Below are positions 26,025 to 35,010 of a DNA stretch of 64,000 nucleotides, one piece after another. The DNA lies in the NCBI RefSeq assembly GCF_001619585.1, contig NZ_LQNT01000009.1, positions 744,001 to 808,000 on the forward strand, given 5' to 3'. The position numbers and the translations under genes were made by a program. Each line of letters opens with the position of its first letter. Positions within the stretch are counted from its first letter, which is position 1. Below the pieces are notes generated by a model. It searched no databases, was not told the origin of the DNA, and saw only the letters and a list, made by a program, of their open reading frames with translations. Origin of the DNA: Bhargavaea cecembensis (GTDB lineage: Bacteria; Bacillota; Bacilli; Bacillales_A; Planococcaceae).

Positions 26025-26066
26025 CTGTCTGTTTCCCTGCTAGTTCAAGAATTGGAGTACATTCTG

Positions 26067-27374
26067 TCAGGCCACTGCCTGCTTCCCGCGCCCTCTCAGC
26101 GACCAGATCACGACGGGGATCAGCAACAGTGACAGGATACCGCCGCCGAGCGCCATGGCACCAAATCCTGTATAAGCTGCGATGACACCCGAGAGCATCC
26201 CGCCAGTAGCGCCGGACAGGGCGATCAGGACATCGACCGAGCCTTGGGTCTTGGCCCTAACCGAAGGAGCGGTCGCATCGACGATCATCGCAGTGCCGCT
26301 GATCAGACCGAAGTTCCAGCCCAACCCAAGAAGCCCCAAAGCTGCATACAGACCGAAAAGTGAATCCGGCGGTGAGTAAGCGGCTGCGGCACCAGCCGCA
26401 AGCAGCGTGACTCCTGCTGCCGCAGCCATGATGTTTCGGCCGATTCTGTCGACCAGGATGCCCGTCATGAGTGACGGAAGATACATCAGTGCGATGTGAA
26501 CACCGATCACAGAACCCACTGCGGACAGGGCGTGCCCGTGCTGTTCCATATGCACGGGCGTCATCGTCATGACCCCTGTCATGATCAGCTGGGTGACCAC
26601 CATGACCGTCGCCCCAGCGATGACCCCTCTCCGGTCTGATTCACCGACCGTTGAAGAATCCCCATTTTCCGCAGTTGCTGCCTGCCGGCTGGCTTCAAGG
26701 GCATTGGCAACAAGCAGTGGGTCTGGCCGGAGAAGGGTCAGGAGAACCAGCCCTGCAGCCAGGTAGGCAGCTGCCGCAAGAATGAACGGTCCTGCCAGCG
26801 GCGGTATCCCGATTGACGAGGCAAACTCCCCCATGACTCCGACCATGTTGGGTCCGGCAACTGCTCCAACCGTTGTCGAGACAAGGGCAATGCTGACAGC
26901 AGTTGCCCGTTGCTTCGGACCGGCGAGGTCAGTCCCCGCGTAGCGGACCTGCAGGTTAGTCGCCGAGCCCGCTCCGTAAATAAACAGTGCTGCAAATAAC
27001 AGCCAGATGTTTTCCATCATAGTCGCCGTGATCACACCGACAGCACCCAAAGAGCCTGCAAGAAAACCTCCGGCAAGGCCGAACCGTCGACCCGACCTCT
27101 GGGAAAGGCGTCCGACGATCAGCGCTGAGAGCGCGGCTCCTAATGTAAACAGCGCAGTCGGCAGGCCGGCCATGCTGTCTGTCCCAAGCATATCCCGGGC
27201 GATCAGCGCACCGACCGTAATGCCTGCAGCGAGCCCCGCTCCGCCGAATATCTGGGAGAGGACGACAATAGACAGCGTACGCTTATACAGCCTGCTGACT
27301 TGCTCCGGGGACTGTGTGTATTCTTGGTACAGATTTAATCCCTGTCCCTCCGGCTTTCTTTTCCCCTTACCCAT
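26067..27374 (-). CDS. major facilitator superfamily transporter
   Basis: A 435-residue MFS protein with twelve predicted helices. The loop-2/3 motif GRLSQRSGRRFGLAGGF lies near residue 90, and a central cytoplasmic loop (about 230-250, rich in Ser/Glu/Arg) separates the halves. The N-terminus is polar (about 30 residues with Y-x-x-Y). It looks like a drug or metabolite efflux-type member but lacks a motif that fixes the substrate. AAAAGAGGGG precedes the ATG. No partner gene is evident. Confidence 0.75.
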   Translation of the reverse strand: MGKGKRKPEGQGLNLYQEYTQSPEQVSRLYKRTLSIVVLSQIFGGAGLAAGITVGALIARDMLGTDSMAGLPTALFTLGAALSALIVGRLSQRSGRRFGLAGGFLAGSLGAVGVITATMMENIWLLFAALFIYGAGSATNLQVRYAGTDLAGPKQRATAVSIALVSTTVGAVAGPNMVGVMGEFASSIGIPPLAGPFILAAAAYLAAGLVLLTLLRPDPLLVANALEASRQAATAENGDSSTVGESDRRGVIAGATVMVVTQLIMTGVMTMTPVHMEQHGHALSAVGSVIGVHIALMYLPSLMTGILVDRIGRNIMAAAAGVTLLAAGAAAAYSPPDSLFGLYAALGLLGLGWNFGLISGTAMIVDATAPSVRAKTQGSVDVLIALSGATGGMLSGVIAAYTGFGAMALGGGILSLLLIPVVIWSLRGRGKQAVA

Positions 27375-27450
27375 TTAAGCCCCTCTTTTCCTTTTACATT
27401 TCCCTCACTTTAACGATACGAATGCTTTCTGTCTATGCCATTTAATCATA

Positions 27451-27476
27451 AGAGGACCGGCAGATGCCGGTCCTCT
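27451..27476 (-). terminator. terminator-like hairpin after the C-S lyase gene
   Basis: AGAGGACCGGCA pairs with TGCCGGTCCTCT around a 2-nt centre. The minus-strand T-tract is weak, so it may act as a partial terminator. Confidence 0.65.
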
Positions 27477-27480
27477 CTGA

Positions 27481-28671
27481 TCATGCAGTCGTGCCCTGGT
27501 GCTTCTTGACCGCTTCGTCTATTCTCTTGAGCGCTTCCTCAAGCGTCTGCCTCGTGCAGGCCAGGTTCACGCGGACGAACCCTTCTCCGCCCGGGCCGAA
27601 GATATGCCCCTGGTTCAGGCCGACTTTGGCTTCTTTGGCCATAAATGTTTCGAGTTCTTTATTACTCAGGCCGAGCGCACGTGCGTCCACCCATGCGAGA
27701 TAGGTCGATTCAAGCGGGTAGACCCTGAGTTCGGAGATATTCGTCTCCGTATAGTCTTTCAAATAGTTGTAGTTGTCCCGGATGTAGTCGAGCAGCCCTT
27801 CCAGCCATTCTTCTCCTTGGCGGTATGCCGCAATTGTCGCCGCAGCCCCGATCGGCGATGAGCCGCCGATCGCGTACTTTTGCATCTCCGTGTTGAACGT
27901 TTTACGAAGCTGCTCATTCGGAATGATAATGTTGGACGTATGCAGGCCTGCAAGGTTAAACGTCTTGCTCGGCGCCGTGCACGTCACACTGATTGCAGCA
28001 AGCTTGTCCGAAATGCTCGCAAACGGTGTATGGGGCTGGTCGCCGAGAATCAGATCCCCGTGGATTTCATCGGAAATGACGGTGAGGCCATGGCGTAAAC
28101 AGATGTCTCCAAGGCGTTGCAACTCCTCAGGCGTCCAGACCCGTCCTGACGGATTCTGCGGGTTGCACAGGAACAGGAGTTTCGCACCGCTTTCTTCAAT
28201 TTTCGTCTCCAGGTCGTCAAAGTCCATTTCATAGCGTCCATCCCGGTCAATGAGCGGGTTATGCACGACTTTCCGGCCGTGGTTTTCTGCCGCCTTCATG
28301 AATGGGTAATAGACCGGCGGCTGCACGATCACCGAATCGCCCTGCTCCGTGTAGCTGAGCACGGCCATGTTCAGGGCGTTGACGATGCCAGGCGTTTGGG
28401 TGATCCATTCCCCATCGATTTCCCAGCCATGGCGCTTCTTCATCCAGCCACTGACCGCATTCTTATACTCTTCAGAGCGGAGTGTGTAACCGAAAATCCC
28501 ATGGTCCGCGGTCTTTTTGATCGCTTTAACGACCTCGTCCGGTACGCGGAAATCCATATCCGCCACCCAAAGAGGAAGAACATCATCGGAGCCGAAAAGA
28601 TCCTTCACGGCGTCCCATTTCGCGCTCGCTGTCCCGCGGCGCTCGACAGTCTCATCAAAGTTATAAGTCAT
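27481..28671 (-). CDS. patB: PLP-dependent C-S lyase (PatB/MalY family)
   Basis: A 396-residue class I/II aminotransferase-fold lyase. The start FDETVERRGTASAKWDAV and the motif PLWVADMDFRVPDEVV are typical of PatB/MalY cystathionine beta-lyases. PPVYYPF near 118, NPQNPSGRVW near 168 and the PLP-lysine region TCTAPSKTFNLAGLH near 230 are present. The enzyme cleaves cysteine-S-conjugates or cystathionine to pyruvate, ammonia and a thiol. GGGGG precedes the ATG. It lies downstream of the HemY-type gene with hairpins between, so it may be independently transcribed. Confidence 0.9.
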   Translation of the reverse strand: MTYNFDETVERRGTASAKWDAVKDLFGSDDVLPLWVADMDFRVPDEVVKAIKKTADHGIFGYTLRSEEYKNAVSGWMKKRHGWEIDGEWITQTPGIVNALNMAVLSYTEQGDSVIVQPPVYYPFMKAAENHGRKVVHNPLIDRDGRYEMDFDDLETKIEESGAKLLFLCNPQNPSGRVWTPEELQRLGDICLRHGLTVISDEIHGDLILGDQPHTPFASISDKLAAISVTCTAPSKTFNLAGLHTSNIIIPNEQLRKTFNTEMQKYAIGGSSPIGAAATIAAYRQGEEWLEGLLDYIRDNYNYLKDYTETNISELRVYPLESTYLAWVDARALGLSNKELETFMAKEAKVGLNQGHIFGPGGEGFVRVNLACTRQTLEEALKRIDEAVKKHQGTTA

Positions 28672-28698
28672 CTTTGCTGCCCCCTAATCTAAGTAAAG

Positions 28699-28732
28699 GA
28701 ACCGGCCACAGGTCTTCCGGTAACCGGTTCCG
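28699..28732. promoter_or_regulatory. inverted repeat upstream of the C-S lyase gene
   Basis: GGAACCGG and CCGGTTCC arms flank a spacer containing a further CCGG. A TATAGT lies just upstream on the minus strand (near 28737-28742). The hairpin would fall in the 5' leader of the lyase transcript or act as an operator; no function is assigned. Confidence 0.4.
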
Positions 28733-28797
28733 CTTACTATACACTTTACCTCTTTTCAGCGCTCAATAGCCACTTCCCACTTCTTCTGAATAAGCCG

Positions 28798-28832
28798 AAA
28801 TGGTCAGCCCCTTACAGGGGTCTGACCATTTG
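28798..28832 (-). terminator. hairpin immediately after the HemY-type gene
   Basis: AAATGGTCAG pairs with CTGACCATTT, with CCCCT/AGGGG inside. It abuts the stop at 28833 but has no T-tract, so termination strength is doubtful. Confidence 0.55.
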
Positions 28833-30221
28833 TTAATTCCCAAATACTTTCTCCGCCTTTTCCCTGCCGTCCGCAACGCAAAGACCGATGCCGACTCCGT
28901 GGAACGATGCCCCGGCGATCTGGACATTCGGATAGGATGCTGAAAGGAACTGTTCCAGTTCTTCCACCGCCGCCCGGTGACCGAGGCCATACTTCGGCAT
29001 GAGGCCGAGCCATGGCGTGATTTCAACTACTGAAGGCTCCGCGTCCAGACCCAGGCTTTCCTTCAGGTCACGGCGTGCGAGGGCAATCAGGTCCTCCCTG
29101 TCCATTGCAGAGATTTCTTCGAATTTCGGATTGGAGTTTTTGTAGAAGAGCCTGACAAGAAGACGGCCCTCAGGCGATGTATGTGTCCATTTCCTGCTTG
29201 TCCATGTGCAGGCATCGCAGACGACATGACCGTTTCCGGCATTGATAAATCCGGTGCCGTCGGCCGGGAGCTCAGAATCCGGAAGATCGTAGCCCAGGTA
29301 CATCGTCAGGATCGAGGCGTTGCTGAAGGTGTCGAATACCTCCTCCGGCGCGGCCTGGCCGAGAAGCCCCCGTACCTGGGAATCCGGCAGTGCAAGAATG
29401 ACCCCGTCGGCTAAGAGTTCCCCATGGCCTTCAACCGATACGGCATAGCTGTTCCCATCTTTTTCAAGGCGCTCCGCCCTGGCCCCTTTCAAAATCCGGA
29501 CGCCGGACATTTCCTCTTCCATCCGGTCAATCAGAACAGATAATCCCCCGTCGAACGACAGGAATTTCTTGTTCGCCTGTGACTGGAACTTTTCACGGTT
29601 CGCACCGAGCCCGCGGATGATGCTGCCGTACTTGTTTTTGTAGTCCAGCAGGTATGGCAAGGTCGATCCAAGTGTCAGCGAATCAAGAGAACCCGAGTAG
29701 ACTCCGGAAAGCACGGGTGCCACCTGGCGCTCAACCAGCTCATCGCCGAGGAACGCTCTCAGAAACGCGCCGATGGGGCTGTCCTTTGTGAATTCATGCT
29801 CGGTCTTTTCGAAATCCTTAAGCGCCGCCCGCTTCCCTTCCTCGGAAACGAGTGTCGATGCCATGAGAGATTTCTCATCCATCGGGATGCCGAACACCGT
29901 ATCCGCCGGGATGGCATGCAGTTCCCCGTCCCGGTAAAGATAAGAAATTCCCGTCGCATTATGGACAACACGATCCATGAGACCAAGTTCCTCCACCAGT
30001 TTCCCGACCGCTTCGTGGCGTGACACGATCGAATCCGCACCTGCCTCCATGATGAATCCGTCTTCCTGAAGCGTCCACAATTTGCCGCCAAGCCGCTCCT
30101 CCGCTTCGATAAGTGTAATTTGGATGTCTTGTTCGGATTCTCCGGCCAGTTTGTTCAGCCTGTGCGCAGCGGACAGTCCGGTGATGCCTCCGCCGATCAC
30201 GATAAAACGTTTCAAAATCAT
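28833..30221 (-). CDS. hemY: HemY-type coproporphyrinogen III / protoporphyrinogen oxidase
   Basis: A 462-residue flavoprotein of the HemY/CgoX family. The N-terminal FAD motif is VIGGGITGLSAAHRL, followed by EAEERLGGKLWT and FIMEAGADSIV. A central LSGVYSGSLDSLTL near 190 and the C-terminal ASFHGVGIGLCVADGRE complete the family pattern. In Gram-positives the enzyme oxidises coproporphyrinogen III to coproporphyrin III in heme synthesis. AAAGGAG is 3 nt from the ATG (30221) and 9 nt from a TTG two codons later (30215), which may be the true start. The usual hemE-hemH partners are not adjacent. Confidence 0.9.
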   Translation of the reverse strand: MILKRFIVIGGGITGLSAAHRLNKLAGESEQDIQITLIEAEERLGGKLWTLQEDGFIMEAGADSIVSRHEAVGKLVEELGLMDRVVHNATGISYLYRDGELHAIPADTVFGIPMDEKSLMASTLVSEEGKRAALKDFEKTEHEFTKDSPIGAFLRAFLGDELVERQVAPVLSGVYSGSLDSLTLGSTLPYLLDYKNKYGSIIRGLGANREKFQSQANKKFLSFDGGLSVLIDRMEEEMSGVRILKGARAERLEKDGNSYAVSVEGHGELLADGVILALPDSQVRGLLGQAAPEEVFDTFSNASILTMYLGYDLPDSELPADGTGFINAGNGHVVCDACTWTSRKWTHTSPEGRLLVRLFYKNSNPKFEEISAMDREDLIALARRDLKESLGLDAEPSVVEITPWLGLMPKYGLGHRAAVEELEQFLSASYPNVQIAGASFHGVGIGLCVADGREKAEKVFGN

Positions 30222-30376
30222 CCGCTCCTTTAAACGACTCTCTACCAGCAAGTTTACACCGTTTTGCTCAAGCGATGCGACTTGCACACAGACAGTTTTG
30301 TGACAGAGACCCGCCATAAAGGGGTAAACTGTAGGTGAACCCAATCTTCAATCCGAAACCCGAAAGGAAGGACTTC

Positions 30377-30922
30377 ATGCGGAATACGTACAAATTAACC
30401 ATCGGAACCGTCACCCGCGAACTGCCGCTTGTCTGGGTTTCCGAAGAACTCCGGATCGCCAGCTTCGTCATCCTCGGTGACAGCCAAATCGTGGCGGAAG
30501 CCGGATCCCTCATCGCAGACAAACTGCCTGAAGTGGATTTCCTCGTGACCGCCGAAGCCAAAGGCATCCCCCTCGCCCATGAAGTCGCCAAGCTCAAGGG
30601 AATGCCCCGTTACATCGTGGCCAGAAAAAGTGTGAAAGCGTATATGGAAGAGCCGTTTGTTGCGACCGTGACCTCAATCACAACCCACAAACAGCAGAAG
30701 CTCGTCCTGGATGGTCAGGATGCCGCTTTAATCAGAGGAAAACGAGTCGCTCTGATTGATGACGTCATCAGCACCGGCGACTCCCTGCGTGCGCTTGAAG
30801 CCCTCGTCACAGAAGCCGGCGCCGAAGTCGTTGCCCGTGCCGCTATCTTGGCCGAAGGAGATTCGGCTGATCGCGAAGACATCATCTATCTCGAAAAGTT
30901 GCCGCTGTTTCCGGCTGAATGA
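30377..30922 (+). CDS. type I phosphoribosyltransferase (adenine/xanthine PRTase-like)
   Basis: A 181-residue PRTase. The PRPP-binding motif VALIDDVISTGDSLRALEAL lies near residue 120, a flexible-loop region RKSVKAYMEEP near 85 and the pyrophosphate-loop motif TAEAKGIPLAHEVA near 58. The overall layout resembles adenine phosphoribosyltransferase, whose pyrophosphate loop reads E-A-R/K-G, but the base specificity is not certain. I start at ATG 30377 after AAAGGAAGG. Divergent from hemY and followed by its own terminator. Confidence 0.8.
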   Translation: MRNTYKLTIGTVTRELPLVWVSEELRIASFVILGDSQIVAEAGSLIADKLPEVDFLVTAEAKGIPLAHEVAKLKGMPRYIVARKSVKAYMEEPFVATVTSITTHKQQKLVLDGQDAALIRGKRVALIDDVISTGDSLRALEALVTEAGAEVVARAAILAEGDSADREDIIYLEKLPLFPAE

Positions 30923-30930
30923 ATATGCGA

Positions 30931-30967
30931 AAAAAGGCGGTTCCGACTTTGCGGAACCGTCTCTTTT
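30931..30967. terminator. bidirectional terminator hairpin
   Basis: GGCGGTTCCG pairs with CGGAACCGTC, followed by TCTTTT on the plus strand and preceded by an A-run that gives TTTTTT on the minus strand. It serves the convergent PRTase and AlkA genes. Confidence 0.85.
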
Positions 30968-30992
30968 ATTGAATCGTTGATGATTACAAAGT

Positions 30993-31898
30993 TCAGCCCT
31001 GCTCCATCTCGCTGCCCAGATAGCGCCACAGATAAAACGTCGCATAAGCGCGCCAGCCCTTCCACGGTTCAGCGAATGTCTCAACTTCCGGGAGGGTCGG
31101 TTTCCGGTCAAGACCTGCGACAAGCTTCAGGGCGTTATGAAGCCCGACATCGGCCGCCGGATAGGCATCGGGAGAGCGCAGGCAACGCATGAGGACATAG
31201 TTGGCCGTCCATGGGCCAATGCCCCGGATGGCGGTAAGCCGTTGCTCAATTGCCCGGTCATCACCAAGCGCCAGAAGCCCTTCCTTCGTGAGCTCTCCAT
31301 CCGCAATCATCCTGGCGACGCCAATGATGTATTCACTCTTCCTGGCAGTGATCTTCAGTTCACGCAGTGCTTCCGGTTCAAGCCCCGCCACTGTCTCCAC
31401 AGAAGGAAACAGGTAATGGGTCACGCCACCCGCTTCGATGGCTTGTCCGAATGTCTCGACAAACCTCCGCTTCAGCACATAGGCGAATGCAACCGTGATC
31501 TGCTGTCCGAGGATCGCCCAGACAAACGTCTCGAATAAATCGGGAATGCCGACGACACGTAGACCCTGATGCCGATGGACAGCATCCCGGAGTAGTGGGT
31601 CCCTCTCGCTCAGCTCATAAAACGGTACGAGGTCCCGAGCTAGGTCGAGCCAGTCGCGGATAAACCGCTCCACACCGGCTGCCGCCCCCTCCACTTCCCC
31701 GTCAATGTTGACCAGAATACCATCCGGATGCTGCTCCATCCCGAACAGGACCGGATTTCCTCCGACCTCAATAGCACGCGTCACCCTACCATCTCTGATA
31801 TGGAACATGCACTCATCCGCGGAGCGCGACAGGTACTCCAGGCTTTCGGTAAAACTGAAGTCGTCAGGTGTGTCAATAAGCAAGCAAATGTCTGCCAT
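30993..31898 (-). CDS. DNA-3-methyladenine glycosylase II (AlkA-type)
   Basis: A 301-residue HhH-GPD glycosylase. FVWAILGQQITVAFAYVLKRR near residue 130 and the helix-hairpin-helix IRGIGPWTANYVLMR near 228 are followed by PAADVGLHNA, which supplies the catalytic Asp. An AlkA-like N-terminal domain (residues 1-100) is present. The enzyme excises alkylated bases in base-excision repair. The start is ATG 31898 with AAGGGGGG upstream; the longer upstream frame runs into nagA and has no ribosome site. A terminator separates it from nagA. Confidence 0.88.
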   Translation of the reverse strand: MADICLLIDTPDDFSFTESLEYLSRSADECMFHIRDGRVTRAIEVGGNPVLFGMEQHPDGILVNIDGEVEGAAAGVERFIRDWLDLARDLVPFYELSERDPLLRDAVHRHQGLRVVGIPDLFETFVWAILGQQITVAFAYVLKRRFVETFGQAIEAGGVTHYLFPSVETVAGLEPEALRELKITARKSEYIIGVARMIADGELTKEGLLALGDDRAIEQRLTAIRGIGPWTANYVLMRCLRSPDAYPAADVGLHNALKLVAGLDRKPTLPEVETFAEPWKGWRAYATFYLWRYLGSEMEQG

Positions 31899-31930
31899 CC
31901 GGCTTCCCCCCTTTTGGCTCATTGTACAGC

Positions 31931-31958
31931 AAAAGCGGCACTCCGGAGAGCACCGCCT
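31931..31958 (-). terminator. terminator at the end of the sialic-acid operon
   Basis: GCGGTGCTC-TCCG-GAGTGCCGC, a 9-bp stem with two wobble pairs, followed by TTTTGC on the minus strand, 11 nt after the nagA stop. Confidence 0.75.
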
Positions 31959-31968
31959 TTCCATCTGC

Positions 31969-33132
31969 TTATTCCGCTTGAAACGCCACTTCTCCCCGGC
32001 AGATTGTAAGCATGACATTCAAGTCATCATCGACAAGAATCAGGTCAGCATCCTTCCCTTCACGGATACTGCCTTTCCGGTCATCGACGCCCAGCTGGCG
32101 GGCCGGGTTCCGCGATGCCATCGCCACAACGTCTTCCATTGTGACACCTTCAAACCCGAGCATGCGGCGGGCGCCTTCGTTCATCTTCAGGATACTGCCG
32201 GCAAGGGTTCCGTCCGCCAGTTCCGCGCGGTCTTCGGTCACCCTGACAGGCTGTCCGCCGAGTTCGTAATCCCCTGGCGGAAGGCCCTTTGCCCGCATGG
32301 AGTCCGTGATGAGGATGAGCCGCTCCGGCCCGATGTTCCTCCAGATCAGGCGAAGCATTTCCTTTTCCACATGAATGCCGTCCGCGATCAGTTCCGCTTT
32401 CAGCGCATCGAGAAGGAAAGCCGCTCCAACCACTCCGACATCTCGGTGATGGATGCCAGGCATCGCGTTGCACAGATGGGTCACCTGGCTGACGCCGTGC
32501 GCCGCGGCCTCTTCCATTCCGGCAAATCCCGTATCGGTATGTCCGGCTGAGACCACAACTCCCGAATTCGAAAGTTCCCGGATGAATGCGCCGTCCGGGT
32601 CATGTTCGGGGGCCATCGTGATGACTTTGATCCGCCCTCCGGCCATCTGCTGCCACTTCCCGAACAGTTCCGGGTCCGGTTCTGTTATGTAGGCTTCCGG
32701 CTGCGCACCGGCCCGCTTCTTCTCCACAAACGGACCTTCAAGGTGAACGCCGAGCACTTCCGCCTGTCCCGGCCGGTTCGGGTATTCCGCAACGTTCGTA
32801 AGTGCGTTGCCGATAGTTTCATGGGACTGGGTGATGGTCGTGGCGAGGAATGATGTCGTTCCTTCCGCGGGCAGGAAACGGGCCATCGAATCCAGAGCCT
32901 CTTCCGTCGCGTCCATAACGTCCGCTCCGTCCGCCCCGTGGATATGGCTGTCGATGAACCCAGGCAGCACGTTCATGGAAGAGCCGTCAATCTCCCTCAC
33001 CTCTTTCGGAAGCCCCTCCGGGCGCTCGCCGGACACGCTGATGATCTTGCCGTCCCGGACGAGCACATAGCCATCCTCCAGAACACCTTCCTCAGCATAG
33101 ACACTGGCTCCACTGATCAAAATCGGTTGCAT
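31969..33132 (-). CDS. nagA: N-acetylglucosamine-6-phosphate deacetylase
   Basis: A 387-residue amidohydrolase: NVLPGFIDSHIHGADGADVMD near 50 (metal-site HxH), HLEGPFVEKKRAGAQ near 127, GHTDTGFAGMEEA near 192, THLCNAMPGIHHRDVGVVG near 210, LITDSMRAKGLPPGDY near 268 and NPARQLGVDDRKGSI near 350. It converts GlcNAc-6-P to GlcN-6-P and acetate, the last local step of sialic-acid breakdown; no nagB is in the window. The ATG at 33132 has GGAAGG 9 nt upstream; ATGs at 33150 and 33141 abut or precede that site. It is the last gene of the nan operon. Confidence 0.95.
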   Translation of the reverse strand: MQPILISGASVYAEEGVLEDGYVLVRDGKIISVSGERPEGLPKEVREIDGSSMNVLPGFIDSHIHGADGADVMDATEEALDSMARFLPAEGTTSFLATTITQSHETIGNALTNVAEYPNRPGQAEVLGVHLEGPFVEKKRAGAQPEAYITEPDPELFGKWQQMAGGRIKVITMAPEHDPDGAFIRELSNSGVVVSAGHTDTGFAGMEEAAAHGVSQVTHLCNAMPGIHHRDVGVVGAAFLLDALKAELIADGIHVEKEMLRLIWRNIGPERLILITDSMRAKGLPPGDYELGGQPVRVTEDRAELADGTLAGSILKMNEGARRMLGFEGVTMEDVVAMASRNPARQLGVDDRKGSIREGKDADLILVDDDLNVMLTICRGEVAFQAE

Positions 33133-33151
33133 TTCGCTCATCCTTCCCATG

Positions 33152-33985
33152 TCAGTACAGTTTCCCTGAGATACTGTCGGATACTTCCCGCTTTACCCGT
33201 TCAGCTTCTTCATAATTGTTCATCGTGAGGCCGGTGCAGATCAGGTCAACCAAGTACAGCTGCGCCACTTTCGAAACGAGAGATCCGCTGTCCAGCGGGC
33301 TTTCTTTCGCGGACGTCACCAGGATATGATCAGCATACCTGGTAAGCGGGGATTTTACATAGTTTGTCAGTGCGATCACCGTCGCCTTTTTCTCCTTGGC
33401 GACACTTACGGCATCGACAATATCCTTTGTTCCGCCTGTCAGGCTGATCGCGATCACGACGGATTTCTCGTTAAGAGAGGCTGCGCGCATCATCTGGAAG
33501 TGCGAATCCGTCACCACAGTTGTGTGCTTTCCGATCCTCATCAGGCGGTGCTGCATATCCAGACCGGCAATTCCGGATGAACCGATACCGAAGATCACGA
33601 CATCGGCCGACCGGTCGATCGCTTCGATGCTCGCGGACAGTTCGTCATGGTCGACCACGTCATGAGTGTCCCGGATGGCCTGGACCATATTTTCCCGGAT
33701 CCGTTCAAGATACGTTTCACCCTGGTCCGTACTGGCCTCTGCAATCTCCCTCGCGAACAGAAACTTAAAGTCCTGGAACCCTTTGTACCCGAGCTTTCTG
33801 AGAAAGCGGAGTGCCGTCGCCTCGGCCACCCCACTGGCTTCCGAGAACTCCGTCAGGGAATGATAGATCACCTGCTCAGGATGTTTGAGAATATAGGCAT
33901 AAATCTTTTGTTCGGACTTGGTAAATTGATGTTTGTGCTGTTCCATGACAACAGACGGCCTTACGTTGCTGAGCGGACTGTTCAT
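33152..33985 (-). CDS. MurR/RpiR-family transcriptional regulator of the nan operon
   Basis: A 277-residue regulator. An N-terminal RpiR helix-turn-helix includes FTKSEQKIYAYILKHPEQVI and ASGVAEATALRFLRKLGYKGFQDFK. A C-terminal SIS sugar-phosphate-binding domain includes VVIFGIGSSGIAGLDMQHRLMRIG and VIAISLTGGTKDIVDA. It probably senses N-acetylmannosamine-6-P or GlcNAc-6-P, as NanR of staphylococci does; the ligand is inferred. GAAAGGGG precedes the ATG. The gene lies inside the operon between nanK and nagA, so it should autoregulate. Confidence 0.9.
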   Translation of the reverse strand: MNSPLSNVRPSVVMEQHKHQFTKSEQKIYAYILKHPEQVIYHSLTEFSEASGVAEATALRFLRKLGYKGFQDFKFLFAREIAEASTDQGETYLERIRENMVQAIRDTHDVVDHDELSASIEAIDRSADVVIFGIGSSGIAGLDMQHRLMRIGKHTTVVTDSHFQMMRAASLNEKSVVIAISLTGGTKDIVDAVSVAKEKKATVIALTNYVKSPLTRYADHILVTSAKESPLDSGSLVSKVAQLYLVDLICTGLTMNNYEEAERVKREVSDSISGKLY

Positions 33986-33998
33986 CCCCGTACCCCTT

Positions 33999-34904
33999 TC
34001 AGTTTATCCGGTTATCCATGAAATGACGGGCCGCTCCAAGCAGATTTGCCCGGTTGCCCTGTTCCGCCAGGCGGACTTCAAGCGATTCCCGGTGGTTTGG
34101 CATGACTTTCTTCCGGAGAGATTCCTCGATCGCACTTCTCAGAATCTCTCCCTGTTCGGAAACACCGCCTCCGATGATGATGCATTCGGGATTAAAAGTA
34201 TGGACGAGGGACTGGAGGCCTGTCGCAATGTCATCCACCCAGCGTCCGAAAATCTTCAGTGCCCTGTCTTCCCCGTCCTTTACCAGTTCGAAGAAAGTCT
34301 GCAGATCCGGCTTATCCTCATACGCTTCACGGATCAGTGCGATCAGGGCAGATGCGGATGCGTATTGTTCGTAGCAGCCGCTGTTGCCACAAGTGCACGG
34401 TTTCCCGTTTGGGTAGAGCGAGATGTGTCCGATCTCACCTGCGGAAAAGGCAGCCCCGGTGAAAAGCCGGCCGTCCAAAAACAGCGCTCCACCAATCCCG
34501 GTCCCGATTGTCAGGCAGACAAAGTTCTGTACGCCGCGCCCTGCCCCTTTCCAATGCTCTCCGAGTGCGGTGCAGTTCACGTCATTCTCGACTGTCACCG
34601 TCAGCCCCGTATGCCGGCTGACCCGATCCGCAACAGGCGTACCCGTATAGCCCGGGATATTGTCCGTGGCGAACACGACTGAGCCGTTCCGGTTGTCGAT
34701 CTGCCCCGCGGAGCTGATTGCGATTCCTTCTATATTAAATCGTTCCCGGATCCCGTCTGAGATGCTGCACACTTTCTCAACGACCGCCTCTCCTCCCAAC
34801 CATGCCTCAGTCGGTGCGGAACCATGGTGGATCAGTTCACCAGCCCCGTTGAGAACTCCGTATTTAATGGATGTCCCGCCGATATCGATGACGCCAAGCA
34901 TCAT
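33999..34904 (-). CDS. nanK: ROK-family kinase, probable N-acetylmannosamine kinase
   Basis: A 301-residue ROK kinase: the ATP loop LGVIDIGGTSIKYGVLN, catalytic region ENDVNCTALGEHWKGAGRG near 102, LTIGTGIGGALFLDGRLF near 128 and the zinc site GKPCTCGNSGCYEQ near 166 (C-x-C-G-x-x-G-C-x-E). In this operon, between NanA/NanE and NagA, phosphorylation of ManNAc to ManNAc-6-P is the expected role. Sequence alone does not exclude glucokinase or GlcNAc kinase. AGAGGGAAG precedes two adjacent ATGs. Confidence 0.85.
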   Translation of the reverse strand: MMLGVIDIGGTSIKYGVLNGAGELIHHGSAPTEAWLGGEAVVEKVCSISDGIRERFNIEGIAISSAGQIDNRNGSVVFATDNIPGYTGTPVADRVSRHTGLTVTVENDVNCTALGEHWKGAGRGVQNFVCLTIGTGIGGALFLDGRLFTGAAFSAGEIGHISLYPNGKPCTCGNSGCYEQYASASALIALIREAYEDKPDLQTFFELVKDGEDRALKIFGRWVDDIATGLQSLVHTFNPECIIIGGGVSEQGEILRSAIEESLRKKVMPNHRESLEVRLAEQGNRANLLGAARHFMDNRIN

Positions 34905-34966
34905 GATCTTCCCTCTTTTCCACTACTATTGTTATTCGCAATTCTTCCGTTGTCCATTGAAAAAGA

Positions 34967-34993
34967 GAAAAACCCGTGACAGGTTTTTCCCTT
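34967..34993 (-). terminator. weak terminator-like hairpin within the nan operon
   Basis: GGGAAAAACC-TGTCACG-GGTTTTTCTC between the flavoprotein and nanK. The stem is A/T-rich and short, so it may only reduce read-through. Confidence 0.5.
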
Positions 34994-35010
34994 TGTCTGC
35001 CTTTCGGCTG